NCBI RefSeq assembly: GCF_003355455.1
Contig: NZ_CP031357.1
Span: 226,501-290,500, forward strand
DNA: 64,000 bases
Direction of reading: 5' to 3'
Source of the DNA: Erythrobacter aureus
GTDB taxonomy: Bacteria > Pseudomonadota > Alphaproteobacteria > Sphingomonadales > Sphingomonadaceae
Shown: positions 52,289 to 62,476 of the stretch, piece by piece
Layout: every line of letters begins with the position of its first letter
Position numbering within the stretch: position 1 is the stretch's first letter
Notes under the pieces: generated by a model
Seen by the model: only the letters and a program-made list of their open reading frames with translations
The model's database searches: none
Told to the model about the DNA's origin: nothing
Made by a program: the position numbers and the translations under genes

Positions 52289-53875
52289 TCAGCTTTTCAG
52301 TTGAGCGATCATGCGATTCAGCTCGGCATGCTGGGAAGCGGGGAGCCCGGGCCGCAGTCGTTCCATCAGGGCGATCGCTTCCTTCCGCTTGTCGGCGGCC
52401 GCCAATACCTGCGCGAGATGCCAGCTAATCTCCAGATTGTCGGGCAGGGCGCGATACGCCGCCGTGAGGTGCTGTGAAGCGGTTTCGATATCCTTGTTGT
52501 TCATGAACAAGGTCCAGCCCAACGTATCCCGGACATAGGGATCATCGGGCATCAATTGATAGGCCCGCCTCGCCATTTTGAGCGCTCCGGCTTTGTCGCC
52601 CAGTTGCAATTTCACCATCGCCGCATTGTTGAACACCACGGGATTGGTGCTGCCCTCCCCGGTCGCGAGACTGGAATAGATCCTGTCCGCCTCCTGCCAA
52701 CGCTCCTTGCCGATCGCTTGATTGGCACGGTCGAGTTCGCGGCGCATATCGCTTTTCGCGTCCTGCACTGCCGTCTCGAGCTGACCACTGCCGCTTTCCA
52801 GTCGCGCAAGCTTCGCCCGTGCCTCTTTCTCTGCTCCGGCATTTTTCAAAGCCTGGTGAGAATCGGCGAGGGCCGCCCAGGCCAGGGCATCGCCAGGTTG
52901 ACGTTCGAGATATGGCGTAAGCTTGGCAACCGCCGTATTGTGGTTGCCTTCCTCTGCCGCCACGAAACCGGACAGACGTAGGCCACCCGGCATGGCCTCG
53001 ATAGCCGCCTGATTGTTTTGGATGATTTCCTTGGCGATCTTCTCGTTGCCGGAGAAGAATTCCACTTCGGCCAATGATAGCTGAATGATCGTGCTGCCAG
53101 GAGCGACGGACAGGGCGCGCCCATAATATTCCTTTGCCTTGTCCAGATCCTCGGCCGCGCGATAACTGTCTCCCAGCGCGGCTAGCATGATGGGGTTTTC
53201 GGGTTGGCTTTCCACCGCTTTCTTGAAGGCGTCGAAGGCTCCGTCCCTATCGCCCTGTGCCAAGGCGACCTGACCTTTGAACAACATGACTTGCGCGACT
53301 TTCGGTCGCTTTTTCGACAAATCATCGGCCAATTTACGCGCTTCTTCGACTTTGCCGTCGGCCAGCAGCATGTGGCCTTGCAGCAGGCGCAATTCCGGAT
53401 CGTCCGGTTGTGCCTCCAAAGCCTCGCGCAAAACGGTCCGCGCCTCGTCGTTACGATCGAGAGAAATCAACGCGAAAGCCCGCGCCCAGGCCATATGGTG
53501 CGCAAAAGGTCCCGAAATTGTTTCGGTCAGCTCGAGCGCCTTGTCCAGCCGCCCCTCCAAGAAGGCGGCCTTGGGCAATAACGCCTTCGCTTCCGCACCA
53601 TATTTTGCGCTCTTGGAAAGCTTTTTCAGCTCGCTTTCCGCCCGCGTGCCGTTGCCGAGTTCCAAAAGGATCCGCGCATAGAGCATTCGTGCCGCTTCGT
53701 TGTCGGGTTCGGCCTTTAGCTCGGAAATGACGAATTCTTGTGCGGTACCGTACTGGCCCGCCGCATAAGCTTCCTGTGCCTTTTCGAAGGCGTTGTCCTG
53801 CAAACCGCTACAGCCGCTTGCGAGAAGCATAGGCGCGATGACCACAAGTGCGGTGTATTTGAAACTGCGGCGCAT
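52289..53875 (-). CDS. TPR lipoprotein of the PEP-CTERM/exosortase system (PrsT-like)
   Basis: 528 residues from the ATG at 53875. Lipoprotein signal ends MLLASGCSG near residue 22. The rest is TPR repeats (AFEKAQEAYAAGQYGTAQEFV, ARMLYARILLELGNGTRAESELKKL, DPELRLLQGHMLLADGKVEEA, NPIMLAALGDSYRAAEDLDKAKEYYGRAL and more). PrsT proteins accompany XrtA-type exosortases and surface polysaccharide clusters. The divergent PEP-CTERM gene supports the link; exosortase itself is not in the window. Confidence 0.75.
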   Translation of the reverse strand: MRRSFKYTALVVIAPMLLASGCSGLQDNAFEKAQEAYAAGQYGTAQEFVISELKAEPDNEAARMLYARILLELGNGTRAESELKKLSKSAKYGAEAKALLPKAAFLEGRLDKALELTETISGPFAHHMAWARAFALISLDRNDEARTVLREALEAQPDDPELRLLQGHMLLADGKVEEARKLADDLSKKRPKVAQVMLFKGQVALAQGDRDGAFDAFKKAVESQPENPIMLAALGDSYRAAEDLDKAKEYYGRALSVAPGSTIIQLSLAEVEFFSGNEKIAKEIIQNNQAAIEAMPGGLRLSGFVAAEEGNHNTAVAKLTPYLERQPGDALAWAALADSHQALKNAGAEKEARAKLARLESGSGQLETAVQDAKSDMRRELDRANQAIGKERWQEADRIYSSLATGEGSTNPVVFNNAAMVKLQLGDKAGALKMARRAYQLMPDDPYVRDTLGWTLFMNNKDIETASQHLTAAYRALPDNLEISWHLAQVLAAADKRKEAIALMERLRPGLPASQHAELNRMIAQLKS

Positions 53876-54220
53876 AAATCTGTTCCCAATATGGTATATG
53901 CAGCGTTTGAAATTGCCGGGAGCCGTTCTACCCAGCAAAAGTGAATTGTTGTTAAATGCTCTGGTTAATCGGCTCGCGCGCGAGCGATTATCGCGGGAAA
54001 CCCGCTGCCCGACGCAAAACAGGCCATACCATCCACCATGATGGTTCGGGCTGCGTGCGGATCGGGCGAATGGGCTCTGTTAATCTTGGTTCGCCCAACC
54101 TTCCCTAAATGGCACAACCCCACCACGCTGCTCGACTATCAAACGTTAACGGCTATCGCACCATTCAATGATATCGGACACCTTTCAGTGGCGCCTGAGC
54201 TTGGCGATCAGGAGATAGTT
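53876..54220. promoter_or_regulatory. 345-bp divergent control region
   Basis: It must carry promoters for both the PrsT-like and PEP-CTERM genes. A palindrome ACCAT-G-ATGGT lies at 54035-54045. No confident sigma-54 or sigma-70 element is visible. AGGAG precedes the PEP-CTERM ATG by seven bases. Confidence 0.4.
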
Positions 54221-55027
54221 ATGAAGAAATTCGCACTTGCGACAATCGGTCTGGCTTCGCTCTTGGCAGCGCAACCAGCATCGGCTGCAATATACAATTA
54301 TCAAACCTCGTTTGACGGCAAGATCGGCACGACCAATATTCGCATCGACACCGTTGCCGGGACTGCCAACTTCATAGGACGGAACATCAACCTGACTATG
54401 ACCGGATCCGCGATCAAGAATTTTGACCCAAACCTCAGTTCCTATGGGAACACCTATAAGGTCGATTCGATCAGCGGGTGGCTCCGGCGCGAACGCTCGT
54501 TCCTGTTCGGCACCAAATGGACGGAAACGGTCAACGCGTTCTGGTCGAGCTGGCCCAAGCATACCCAGTTCCGCTTGGGTACCGACAGCTCATTCCTCTG
54601 GCTGTATGGCAGGAATGGCAACAATATGCCGCGCGATATCGATGCAAAGGGGGACTGGACGACCTATACCAGCTCGACCTCCGGCGGCTCAACCAGCTCG
54701 GGCAGCTCCACTAGCTCGGGTGGCTCGCGTTGTGGTTATTACGGCAGCCGCTATATCTGCTGGCCGACAGGAAGCTCGAGCGGCAGCACGACCAGCGGTG
54801 GTTCCACCACCAGCGGCGGCTCGACCACCAGCGGTGGCAGCACGACGAGCGGCGGTTCCACCACCAGCGGTGGCAGCACGACCAGCGGTGGCAGCACGAC
54901 CAGCGGCGGTTCCACCACCAGCGGCGGCACCCCCGTCCCGGAACCCGGCATGCTCGGACTGTTCGGCATGGCTATCTTGGCTCTTGGCTTCGGACGCCGC
55001 CGCCGGTTCAAGCGAGCTGTCGCCTGA
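54221..55027 (+). CDS. PEP-CTERM surface protein with Gly-Ser-Thr repeat
   Basis: 268 residues. Signal peptide ends ASAA near 23. A 120-residue beta-rich domain (IYNYQTSFDGKIGTTNIRIDT, SISGWLRRERSFLFGTKW) is followed by a Ser/Gly-rich linker, eight GSTTSG repeats and a sorting signal: PVPEPG, a hydrophobic helix and RRRRFKR. Exosortase would cut at PEP and fix it to the surface, probably after glycosylation of the Ser/Thr repeat. Confidence 0.92.
   Translation: MKKFALATIGLASLLAAQPASAAIYNYQTSFDGKIGTTNIRIDTVAGTANFIGRNINLTMTGSAIKNFDPNLSSYGNTYKVDSISGWLRRERSFLFGTKWTETVNAFWSSWPKHTQFRLGTDSSFLWLYGRNGNNMPRDIDAKGDWTTYTSSTSGGSTSSGSSTSSGGSRCGYYGSRYICWPTGSSSGSTTSGGSTTSGGSTTSGGSTTSGGSTTSGGSTTSGGSTTSGGSTTSGGTPVPEPGMLGLFGMAILALGFGRRRRFKRAVA
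54782..54925 (+). repeat. Eight tandem 18-bp units coding GSTTSG
   Basis: Eight in-frame copies of an 18-bp unit such as GGCAGCACGACCAGCGGT, differing at silent third positions. Copy-number change would alter the stalk length without a frameshift. Confidence 0.9.
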
Positions 55028-55059
55028 ACCAGGTCAAATCACGCATCATAGCAATAGGT

Positions 55060-55090
55060 GGGGCGGCCGAATTGGCCGCCCCTCTTTTTT
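55060..55090 (+). terminator. Strong intrinsic terminator after the PEP-CTERM gene
   Basis: GGGGCGGCC pairs with GGCCGCCCC around GAATT, followed by TCTTTTTT. It lies 33 bases after the stop and is the clearest intrinsic terminator in the window. Confidence 0.9.
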
Positions 55091-55146
55091 GAATTGTCAA
55101 ACCGCCCAACAGCTGTGGAGATTTCGCCGGATTGCGGCGAGCAAGA

Positions 55147-56529
<1,383 letters not shown>

Positions 56530-56648
56530 GGGCTCTGGATGCGCCTTTCGCGTACCGAAATCAACCGGTTGCAGCTGCAACCGCCGTCACGCCAATCTGT
56601 GGGTAAAATCGGCCCCGAAACTTTGGAATTCCGCCGCCGAAAGCCTAT

Positions 56649-59180
56649 ATGATCGACATGAACGATACCCCTGAGAATGCGGGCGCCGAAGCGCCGAAAA
56701 AGAACGGTTACGGCGCGGATTCGATCAAGGTCCTCAAAGGCCTCGACGCAGTGCGCAAACGCCCCGGCATGTATATCGGCGATACCGACGACGGATCGGG
56801 CCTGCACCACATGGTGTTCGAGGTGTCGGACAACGCCATCGACGAAGCGCTGGCGGGGCACTGCGACCTCGTTTTGATCGAGCTCAACCCCGATGGCTCG
56901 GTGAGCGTGGAAGACAATGGCCGCGGCATTCCGGTCGATATGCACAAGGAAGAAGGCGTTTCGGCGGCCGAGGTCATCATGACCCAGCTGCATGCGGGCG
57001 GTAAGTTCGAGAATACGAGCGACGACAATGCCTACAAGGTTTCAGGCGGCCTGCACGGCGTGGGCGTTTCGGTCGTCAACGCGCTGTCCGAATGGCTCGA
57101 ACTGACCATCTGGCGCGACGGCAAGGAACACTGGATGCGCTTCGAACACGGCGATGCGGTGGAATCCCTGCGCGTGGTGGGCGATGCGCCGAAGGTCGAG
57201 CAGAACCCGGACGAAAACGGGTTCAAGAAGGGCACGCGCGTCACCTTCAAGGCGTCGGAAGAGACCTTCAAGAACGTCATCGAATACGATTTCGAAAAGC
57301 TCGAGCATCGCTATCGCGAACTCGCCTTCCTCAATTCGGGCGTGCGCATCCTGTTGCGCGACAAGCGTCACGAGGAACCGCTGGAGCACGACTTGTTCTA
57401 CGAGGGCGGGATTGCGGCCTTCGTGAAATATCTCGACCGCAACAAGCAGGCGCTGGTCGCCGAACCAATTTCGGTGAGCGCGGAAAAGGACGGCATCGGC
57501 ATCGACGTCGCCTTGGAATGGAACGACAGCTATTACGAAAACGTCTTGTGCTTCACCAACAACATCCCGCAGCGTGACGGCGGCACCCACCTTGCTGCGT
57601 TCCGCACTGCGTTGACTCGCACGCTCAACAATTACGCCAGCGCCAGCGGCCTGATGAAGAAGGAAAAGGTCAGCCTGTCGGGCGAGGACATGCGCGAAGG
57701 CCTGACCGCGATCGTCTCGGTCAAGCTGCCCGACCCCAAGTTCGGCTCGCAGACCAAGGACAAGCTGGTTTCCTCCGAAGTCCGCCAGCCGCTGGAATCG
57801 CTCATGGGCGAAAAGATGACCGAGTGGCTCGAGGAAAATCCGAACGATGCCAAGCAGATCATCCAGAAAGTCATCGACGCCGCCGCTGCGCGCGAAGCGG
57901 CGCGCCGTGCGCGCGAAATGAGCCGCAAGGGCGCGATGAGCATCGCTTCGCTGCCCGGCAAGCTCGCCGACTGCCAGGATCGCAACCCCGAAAACTGCGA
58001 ACTCTTCCTGGTCGAGGGCGATTCGGCAGGCGGCAGCGCCAAGCAGGGCCGCGACCGCAAGACGCAGGCGATCCTTCCGCTGAAGGGCAAGATCCTCAAT
58101 GTCGAGCGCGCGCGCTTCGATCGGATCATCGGTTCGAAGGAAGTCGGCACGCTGATCCAGGCGATGGGCACGGGCCTGCGCGACGAATTCAACCTCGAGA
58201 AACTGCGCTATCACAAGATCGTGATCATGACCGACGCCGATGTCGACGGCGCGCATATTCGCACCTTGCTGCTCACCTTCTTCCACCGCCAGATGCCCGA
58301 AATCGTCAAAGCCGGGCACCTCTTCATCGCGCAGCCGCCGCTCTACAAGGTGGCGCGTGGAAAGAGCGAAGTCTATCTCAAGGACCAGGCGGCCTATGAT
58401 CGCTATTTGATCGCGCAAGGGCTCGAGGGGCGCGTGCTCGAAGCGCAGGGCGGCGCGGCGCGCGGCGGGGGCGAGCTCGAAGCGCTGGTCGATCACGGCT
58501 TGCGCATGCGCAACCTGCTCGGCTTCGTGCCGCGCAAATACAAGACCGACCTGATCGAGGCGATGGCGATCGCGGGTGCCCTTGCTCCCGCGAGTGACCG
58601 CGTGGCAGCGCTCGACCGCGCGGCGAAGCACCTTCAGATGGGCGATCCCGAAGCGCGCTGGAGCGCGGAGATCGGCGAGGACGGCAAGGTCCGGCTCAAT
58701 CGGGTGTGGCGCGGCGTAACCGACGTTCACGAAATCGATCCGGCATTCCTCGACAGTGCCGAAGCGCGCAAGCTCGACCGGATCGCGCAGGACTTCGCCG
58801 ACGTCTATTCCTCGCCCCTGCGATTGGTCCGTGGTGGCACCACGGCAGAGCCTGAAGAGGCCGATGCGAGCGACGCGGAAGAGGATGTCGTCACCCTCGC
58901 GGACGATGCGATCACACTGCCGACGCAGCTGCTCGACGCCGTCATGGCCGCGGGGCGCAGGGGCCAGAAGATCCAGCGCTATAAGGGGCTGGGCGAAATG
59001 AACGCCGAGCAGTTGTGGGAGACCACGCTCGACCCCGACAATCGCGCCCTGTTGCAGGTCAAGGTCGAAGATGCGGATGTGACCGACGAGATCTTTACCC
59101 GTCTGATGGGCGATGTGGTCGAACCGCGTCGCGAGTTCATTCAGGACAACGCGCTCAACGTCGCCAATCTGGACATTTGA
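56649..59180 (+). CDS. gyrB: DNA gyrase subunit B
   Basis: 843 residues. ATPase domain: LDAVRKRPGMYIGDT, VSDNAIDEAL, VEDNGRGIPVD and GLHGVGVSVVNALS. TOPRIM: LVEGDSAGGSAKQGRDRKTQAILPLKGKILNVE near 455, then MTDADVDGAHIRTLLLTFF. C-terminal QRYKGLGEMNAEQLWETT. It supercoils DNA with GyrA. An ATG three codons in is an alternative start. Confidence 0.98.
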   Translation: MIDMNDTPENAGAEAPKKNGYGADSIKVLKGLDAVRKRPGMYIGDTDDGSGLHHMVFEVSDNAIDEALAGHCDLVLIELNPDGSVSVEDNGRGIPVDMHKEEGVSAAEVIMTQLHAGGKFENTSDDNAYKVSGGLHGVGVSVVNALSEWLELTIWRDGKEHWMRFEHGDAVESLRVVGDAPKVEQNPDENGFKKGTRVTFKASEETFKNVIEYDFEKLEHRYRELAFLNSGVRILLRDKRHEEPLEHDLFYEGGIAAFVKYLDRNKQALVAEPISVSAEKDGIGIDVALEWNDSYYENVLCFTNNIPQRDGGTHLAAFRTALTRTLNNYASASGLMKKEKVSLSGEDMREGLTAIVSVKLPDPKFGSQTKDKLVSSEVRQPLESLMGEKMTEWLEENPNDAKQIIQKVIDAAAAREAARRAREMSRKGAMSIASLPGKLADCQDRNPENCELFLVEGDSAGGSAKQGRDRKTQAILPLKGKILNVERARFDRIIGSKEVGTLIQAMGTGLRDEFNLEKLRYHKIVIMTDADVDGAHIRTLLLTFFHRQMPEIVKAGHLFIAQPPLYKVARGKSEVYLKDQAAYDRYLIAQGLEGRVLEAQGGAARGGGELEALVDHGLRMRNLLGFVPRKYKTDLIEAMAIAGALAPASDRVAALDRAAKHLQMGDPEARWSAEIGEDGKVRLNRVWRGVTDVHEIDPAFLDSAEARKLDRIAQDFADVYSSPLRLVRGGTTAEPEEADASDAEEDVVTLADDAITLPTQLLDAVMAAGRRGQKIQRYKGLGEMNAEQLWETTLDPDNRALLQVKVEDADVTDEIFTRLMGDVVEPRREFIQDNALNVANLDI

Positions 59181-59184
59181 CCGG

Positions 59185-60276
59185 ATGAGCGCGGAGCGGA
59201 CAACCGAACCGGTCGAACAGCGGGGTTTTCTGCTCTTTTTGGGTCTTGTCACCTTCGCGTTGCTGATGGTGGTCCTTCCCTTCGCCCGCCCGCTGCTCTG
59301 GGCGGCGATGGGCGCGATCGTCTTTCAGCCGCTCTACCGCTGGTTCCTTCTCCGGCGCCCCGGAAAAGAAAGCCAGTCGGCGCTGGCCAGCATGGTGGTG
59401 ATTCTTTTCGCCGTGGTTTTGCCGTCTTTGTGGATCGGCAGTGCCGTGGTCGACGAGGCCGCCGGGCTCTTCCTGGCGTTCAGCGAAGGCGACATCGATG
59501 TCGCGATGTATTTCGAGCAGGTCTTCAGCGCTCTTCCGGCCAATATCCAGGCATCGCTGGCAAGTGCCGGTTTCGGCGAGCTAAGCGCCGTGCAGGAGCG
59601 CGTGACGGCATTCGTCCAGGCCAGCCTCGGGCTGATCGCGCAGCAAGCGCTCGCCATCGGCGGCAGCGTGTTCGGTTTCGTTCTCAGCTTCGGCATCGCG
59701 CTCTATGTCGGCTTTTTCCTGCTGCGCGACGGGCGCATGGTTGGCGATGCCGTGCTCGCGGCGCTGCCGATGGAACGCGGGGTTGCCGACCGGCTGGCGG
59801 AGCGCTTCCTCACCATTGTGCGCGCCACGATCAAGGGTTCGGTCGTGGTCGGCCTGGTACAGGGGGCGCTGGGGGCGCTGACCTTCTGGATCGTGGGGGT
59901 GCCCTCGGTCCTGCTGCTCGGCGTAATCATGGCGATCGCCTCGCTGCTGCCCGCGCTCGGCCCGGCGATCGTCTGGGTACCGGCGGCGATCTATTTGCTG
60001 GCAACCGGGGCGATCTGGGAAGGGATCGCCGTCATCGTGTCCGGCGTTGCGCTGATCGGCATGGCGGACAACGTCCTGCGTCCGATCCTCGTCGGTCGGG
60101 ACACGGGCATACCCGACTGGCTCATTCTCGTCACCACGCTGGGCGGGATCGCCATGATGGGTCTGTCGGGCATCGTCGTCGGCCCGCTGGTTTGTGGGCT
60201 TTTCCTGGCAGGGTGGGGCATTTTCGCCGAACAGCGCGCTCCGGCCGCGGCGCAAACCGCGGAACCACCGGACTGA
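59185..60276 (+). CDS. AI-2E (PerM) family transporter
   Basis: 363 residues with about eight hydrophobic segments and the family core (RPLLWAAMGAIVFQPLYRWF, FGIALYVGFFLLRDG, VQGALGALTFWIVGVPSVLLLGVIMAIASLLPALGPAIVWVPAAI, VLRPILVGRDTGIP). Roles in the family range from AI-2 export to sodium/proton exchange. It starts 4 bases after gyrB's stop. Confidence 0.88.
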   Translation: MSAERTTEPVEQRGFLLFLGLVTFALLMVVLPFARPLLWAAMGAIVFQPLYRWFLLRRPGKESQSALASMVVILFAVVLPSLWIGSAVVDEAAGLFLAFSEGDIDVAMYFEQVFSALPANIQASLASAGFGELSAVQERVTAFVQASLGLIAQQALAIGGSVFGFVLSFGIALYVGFFLLRDGRMVGDAVLAALPMERGVADRLAERFLTIVRATIKGSVVVGLVQGALGALTFWIVGVPSVLLLGVIMAIASLLPALGPAIVWVPAAIYLLATGAIWEGIAVIVSGVALIGMADNVLRPILVGRDTGIPDWLILVTTLGGIAMMGLSGIVVGPLVCGLFLAGWGIFAEQRAPAAAQTAEPPD

Positions 60277-60903
60277 TCAGGCGGCGCGGATGTCCTGTGT
60301 GCCGCGCGCGCCACCATCCTTCGCGTTCAGCCCATCGAAAATCGCCGCGACGATAAGCGCGAGCTTCTCCTCGCTCAGCCGCTCGTTGAGCATGGCGACC
60401 ATATAGGGTTGGATATAACACAGCACCATCTGATTGATCAGCGACATGGCCGTATCGACATCGAGCCCCTCAAGGAAACCTTCGGCCTGCGCCTCCGCGA
60501 TGAGTTCGCACAGATAGTGGTCACCCAGATCGATATAGCTGCGCGCATATTCGAAATAGCGTTCCCCCATCTCGACATAGAGGTTGAAGGTCGCCGGATC
60601 GTCGCGGAAGTTCTGCCGCAACAGGCGAAAGCGCCGGGCGAAAAATTCGTACATCTTGCGCCGGGGCGGCAGATCGGAAGCCATGACTTCGTCCATCACG
60701 GCCAGCTTGGGCGCGAACCATTCGGCGGTGATGGCGTCGAAAAGATCGCCATCTTCGGGGAAGACCGTTTCCACCCGGCTGCGCGCGACGCCCAGCTCGG
60801 CTGCGAGCCGGGTCCGGGTGACTTCCTCGCCGGTACGCTCCAGCAGCGCCATCGCCTCACGCGCGAAGCGGCTGCGCAAATCGTCGATGTCCTTCCCGCT
60901 CAC
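60277..60903 (-). CDS. TetR-family regulator
   Basis: 208 residues from a GTG (GGGAG nine bases upstream). The HTH is RLAAELGVARSRVETVFPEDGDLFDAI near 30-57; the ligand-binding helices are unlike any specific group. It is tail to tail with the transporter gene, their stops adjacent. Target unknown. Confidence 0.83.
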   Translation of the reverse strand: MSGKDIDDLRSRFAREAMALLERTGEEVTRTRLAAELGVARSRVETVFPEDGDLFDAITAEWFAPKLAVMDEVMASDLPPRRKMYEFFARRFRLLRQNFRDDPATFNLYVEMGERYFEYARSYIDLGDHYLCELIAEAQAEGFLEGLDVDTAMSLINQMVLCYIQPYMVAMLNERLSEEKLALIVAAIFDGLNAKDGGARGTQDIRAA

Positions 60904-60976
60904 GCCGGCACACTCCCAAATCGGCTCCTGCCGCAAATTAGGGACGCGTGCGTGCCGGTTAAACCCCCCGCTTGAT

Positions 60977-61780
60977 TCAGCTCAAGGATTTCTTCGGCGG
61001 AAGCGGGAAGAAGGCAGAGGTCCGCGCCCGGTATTCCGCGTATCCGGGCCGCGATTTCTTCATCCCGCCTTCGAGCAGGGGCGCGCCCGACCATCGGGTC
61101 AGCGTGAATGTAAGGAATAGCGGTCCGATAACGGTCGCGGCGGCGACCCACCAGCCCGCCGAGGCCGCGGCAAGCCATATGCCCCACCACACGCACGCAT
61201 CGCCGAAATAGTTGGGATGGCGGGTATAGCGCCACAGCCCCTTGTCCATCACTTTGCCGTCATTCGCCGCATTCGCCTTGAAGCGGGCGAGTTGCCAGTC
61301 GCCGACCCATTCGAAGACTATACCCACCGCCCAGAGCGTCAACCCGATCAGTGCCAGCCCGCTGATCGGCGTCAGTGCGCTGGCTTCCAGAATTCCGTAT
61401 TGCGCGGGGCTGGAGACCAGGAAGAGCAGGACCGACTGACCGAGAAAGACCTTGGTAAGCGCGGCCAGCGCGAAGCGCCCATTTTCGCGATCCGTCCTGA
61501 GTATGCGCTTGTAGCGTTTATCCTCGCCCTCGCGCCGCCAGCGAAGGAAGAGATACAGGCACAGCCGCGCGCCCCAGATGACTGTCATCGCCATCAGCAA
61601 GGTCGCCAGCGGCCCGGGATCGTAGAGCCTGAGCCAGCTTACCAGCGCCATCAGCGCCATCCCCCCGCCCCAATAGGCATCGACAAAGCTCACATCGTCG
61701 ATCTGCAGGGAAATCACCCACAGGATCAGCGCCAGTCCGAGCAAAATCACGGCATTGGCCAATAGCGCTTCGACGATCAT
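60977..61780 (-). CDS. DUF1295 membrane protein, steroid-reductase-like fold
   Basis: 267 residues with multiple hydrophobic segments and the DUF1295 signatures (VDAYWGGGMALMALVSW, LWGARLCLYL-like VIWGARLCLYLFLRWRREGED, LWRYTRHPNYFGDACVWWGIWL near 200). The RHPNYFG motif belongs to the isoprenylcysteine methyltransferase/steroid reductase superfamily. Substrate unknown. It overlaps the acyltransferase gene by 4 bp. Confidence 0.87.
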   Translation of the reverse strand: MIVEALLANAVILLGLALILWVISLQIDDVSFVDAYWGGGMALMALVSWLRLYDPGPLATLLMAMTVIWGARLCLYLFLRWRREGEDKRYKRILRTDRENGRFALAALTKVFLGQSVLLFLVSSPAQYGILEASALTPISGLALIGLTLWAVGIVFEWVGDWQLARFKANAANDGKVMDKGLWRYTRHPNYFGDACVWWGIWLAAASAGWWVAAATVIGPLFLTFTLTRWSGAPLLEGGMKKSRPGYAEYRARTSAFFPLPPKKSLS

Positions 61781-62403
61781 CCTCTGTCCTCCTCCATCAG
61801 GCGCATAGCCTGTTGTTCCAGTACCTTGAACCGCCCGTAATCGGGCAGTTTGGAGCGCATGAAGCGGGCGATCTCCAGCAGGGTCTGCGCATAACTTCCC
61901 GTGGGTTCGATCGCCGGACCGAAGCCGAGAAGTTTGCGCTCGTTACATACCCATACCGGAACGATCGGCACGTTGGCGGCACGGGCGATATTGTAGAAGC
62001 CCGATTTCCATTCGCCCTTCGATCTGCGCGTACCTTCCGCCGCAATCACCAGCGCCAGCCGCTCGCGCCGGTCGAATTCGGCGGCGATCTGATCGACCAT
62101 ATTGGTCCGCTTGGTCCGGTCGATGGGAATTCCGCCCATATCCAGCATGAAGCTTTTCAAGATACCCCGGAACAGCGTGTGCTTGCCCATGAAGTTCGGC
62201 TCGACGCCCTCTTCCGCGGTTGCACCGATGAAGAACACGAAGTCCCAATTCGATGAATGCGGCGCACCGGCGATTACGTATTTCGGAATGTCTGGCAGAT
62301 GTCCGTCGAGCTTCCAGCCCTTCCAGTGGTAAATCGCCACGATGACACGCCGCACGACGCGCGACAGGATCGATCGCTTGCGGCAAGGCCCGTTGGACGA
62401 CAA
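61777..62403 (-). CDS. Lysophospholipid acyltransferase (PlsC-like)
   Basis: 208 residues from a TTG with GGGAGAG upstream. The catalytic HxxxxD is APHSSNWDF near 49; GGIPIDRTKR near 90 and IAAEGTRRSKGEWKSGFYNIA near 120 complete the acyltransferase motifs. Acyl transfer to a lysophospholipid or related acceptor is expected. Coupled to the DUF1295 gene. Confidence 0.87.
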   Translation of the reverse strand: MSSNGPCRKRSILSRVVRRVIVAIYHWKGWKLDGHLPDIPKYVIAGAPHSSNWDFVFFIGATAEEGVEPNFMGKHTLFRGILKSFMLDMGGIPIDRTKRTNMVDQIAAEFDRRERLALVIAAEGTRRSKGEWKSGFYNIARAANVPIVPVWVCNERKLLGFGPAIEPTGSYAQTLLEIARFMRSKLPDYGRFKVLEQQAMRLMEEDRG

Positions 62404-62476
62404 TTTACTCTCCCTCGAACGCAGGCGTAGCAGTTACGTCGGGGAAAGCGATAGGGATGCCGCGGTTTCCCGACGG

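Noticed and set aside
54782..54925. Short regular repeat considered as a CRISPR array
   Set aside because: 18-bp units without spacers, in frame, coding GSTTSG inside a PEP-CTERM protein.
57042..59252. A 736-codon open frame antisense to gyrB
   Set aside because: Composition is a complement shadow of the gyrB codons; no domain, no ribosome site, and gyrB is certain.
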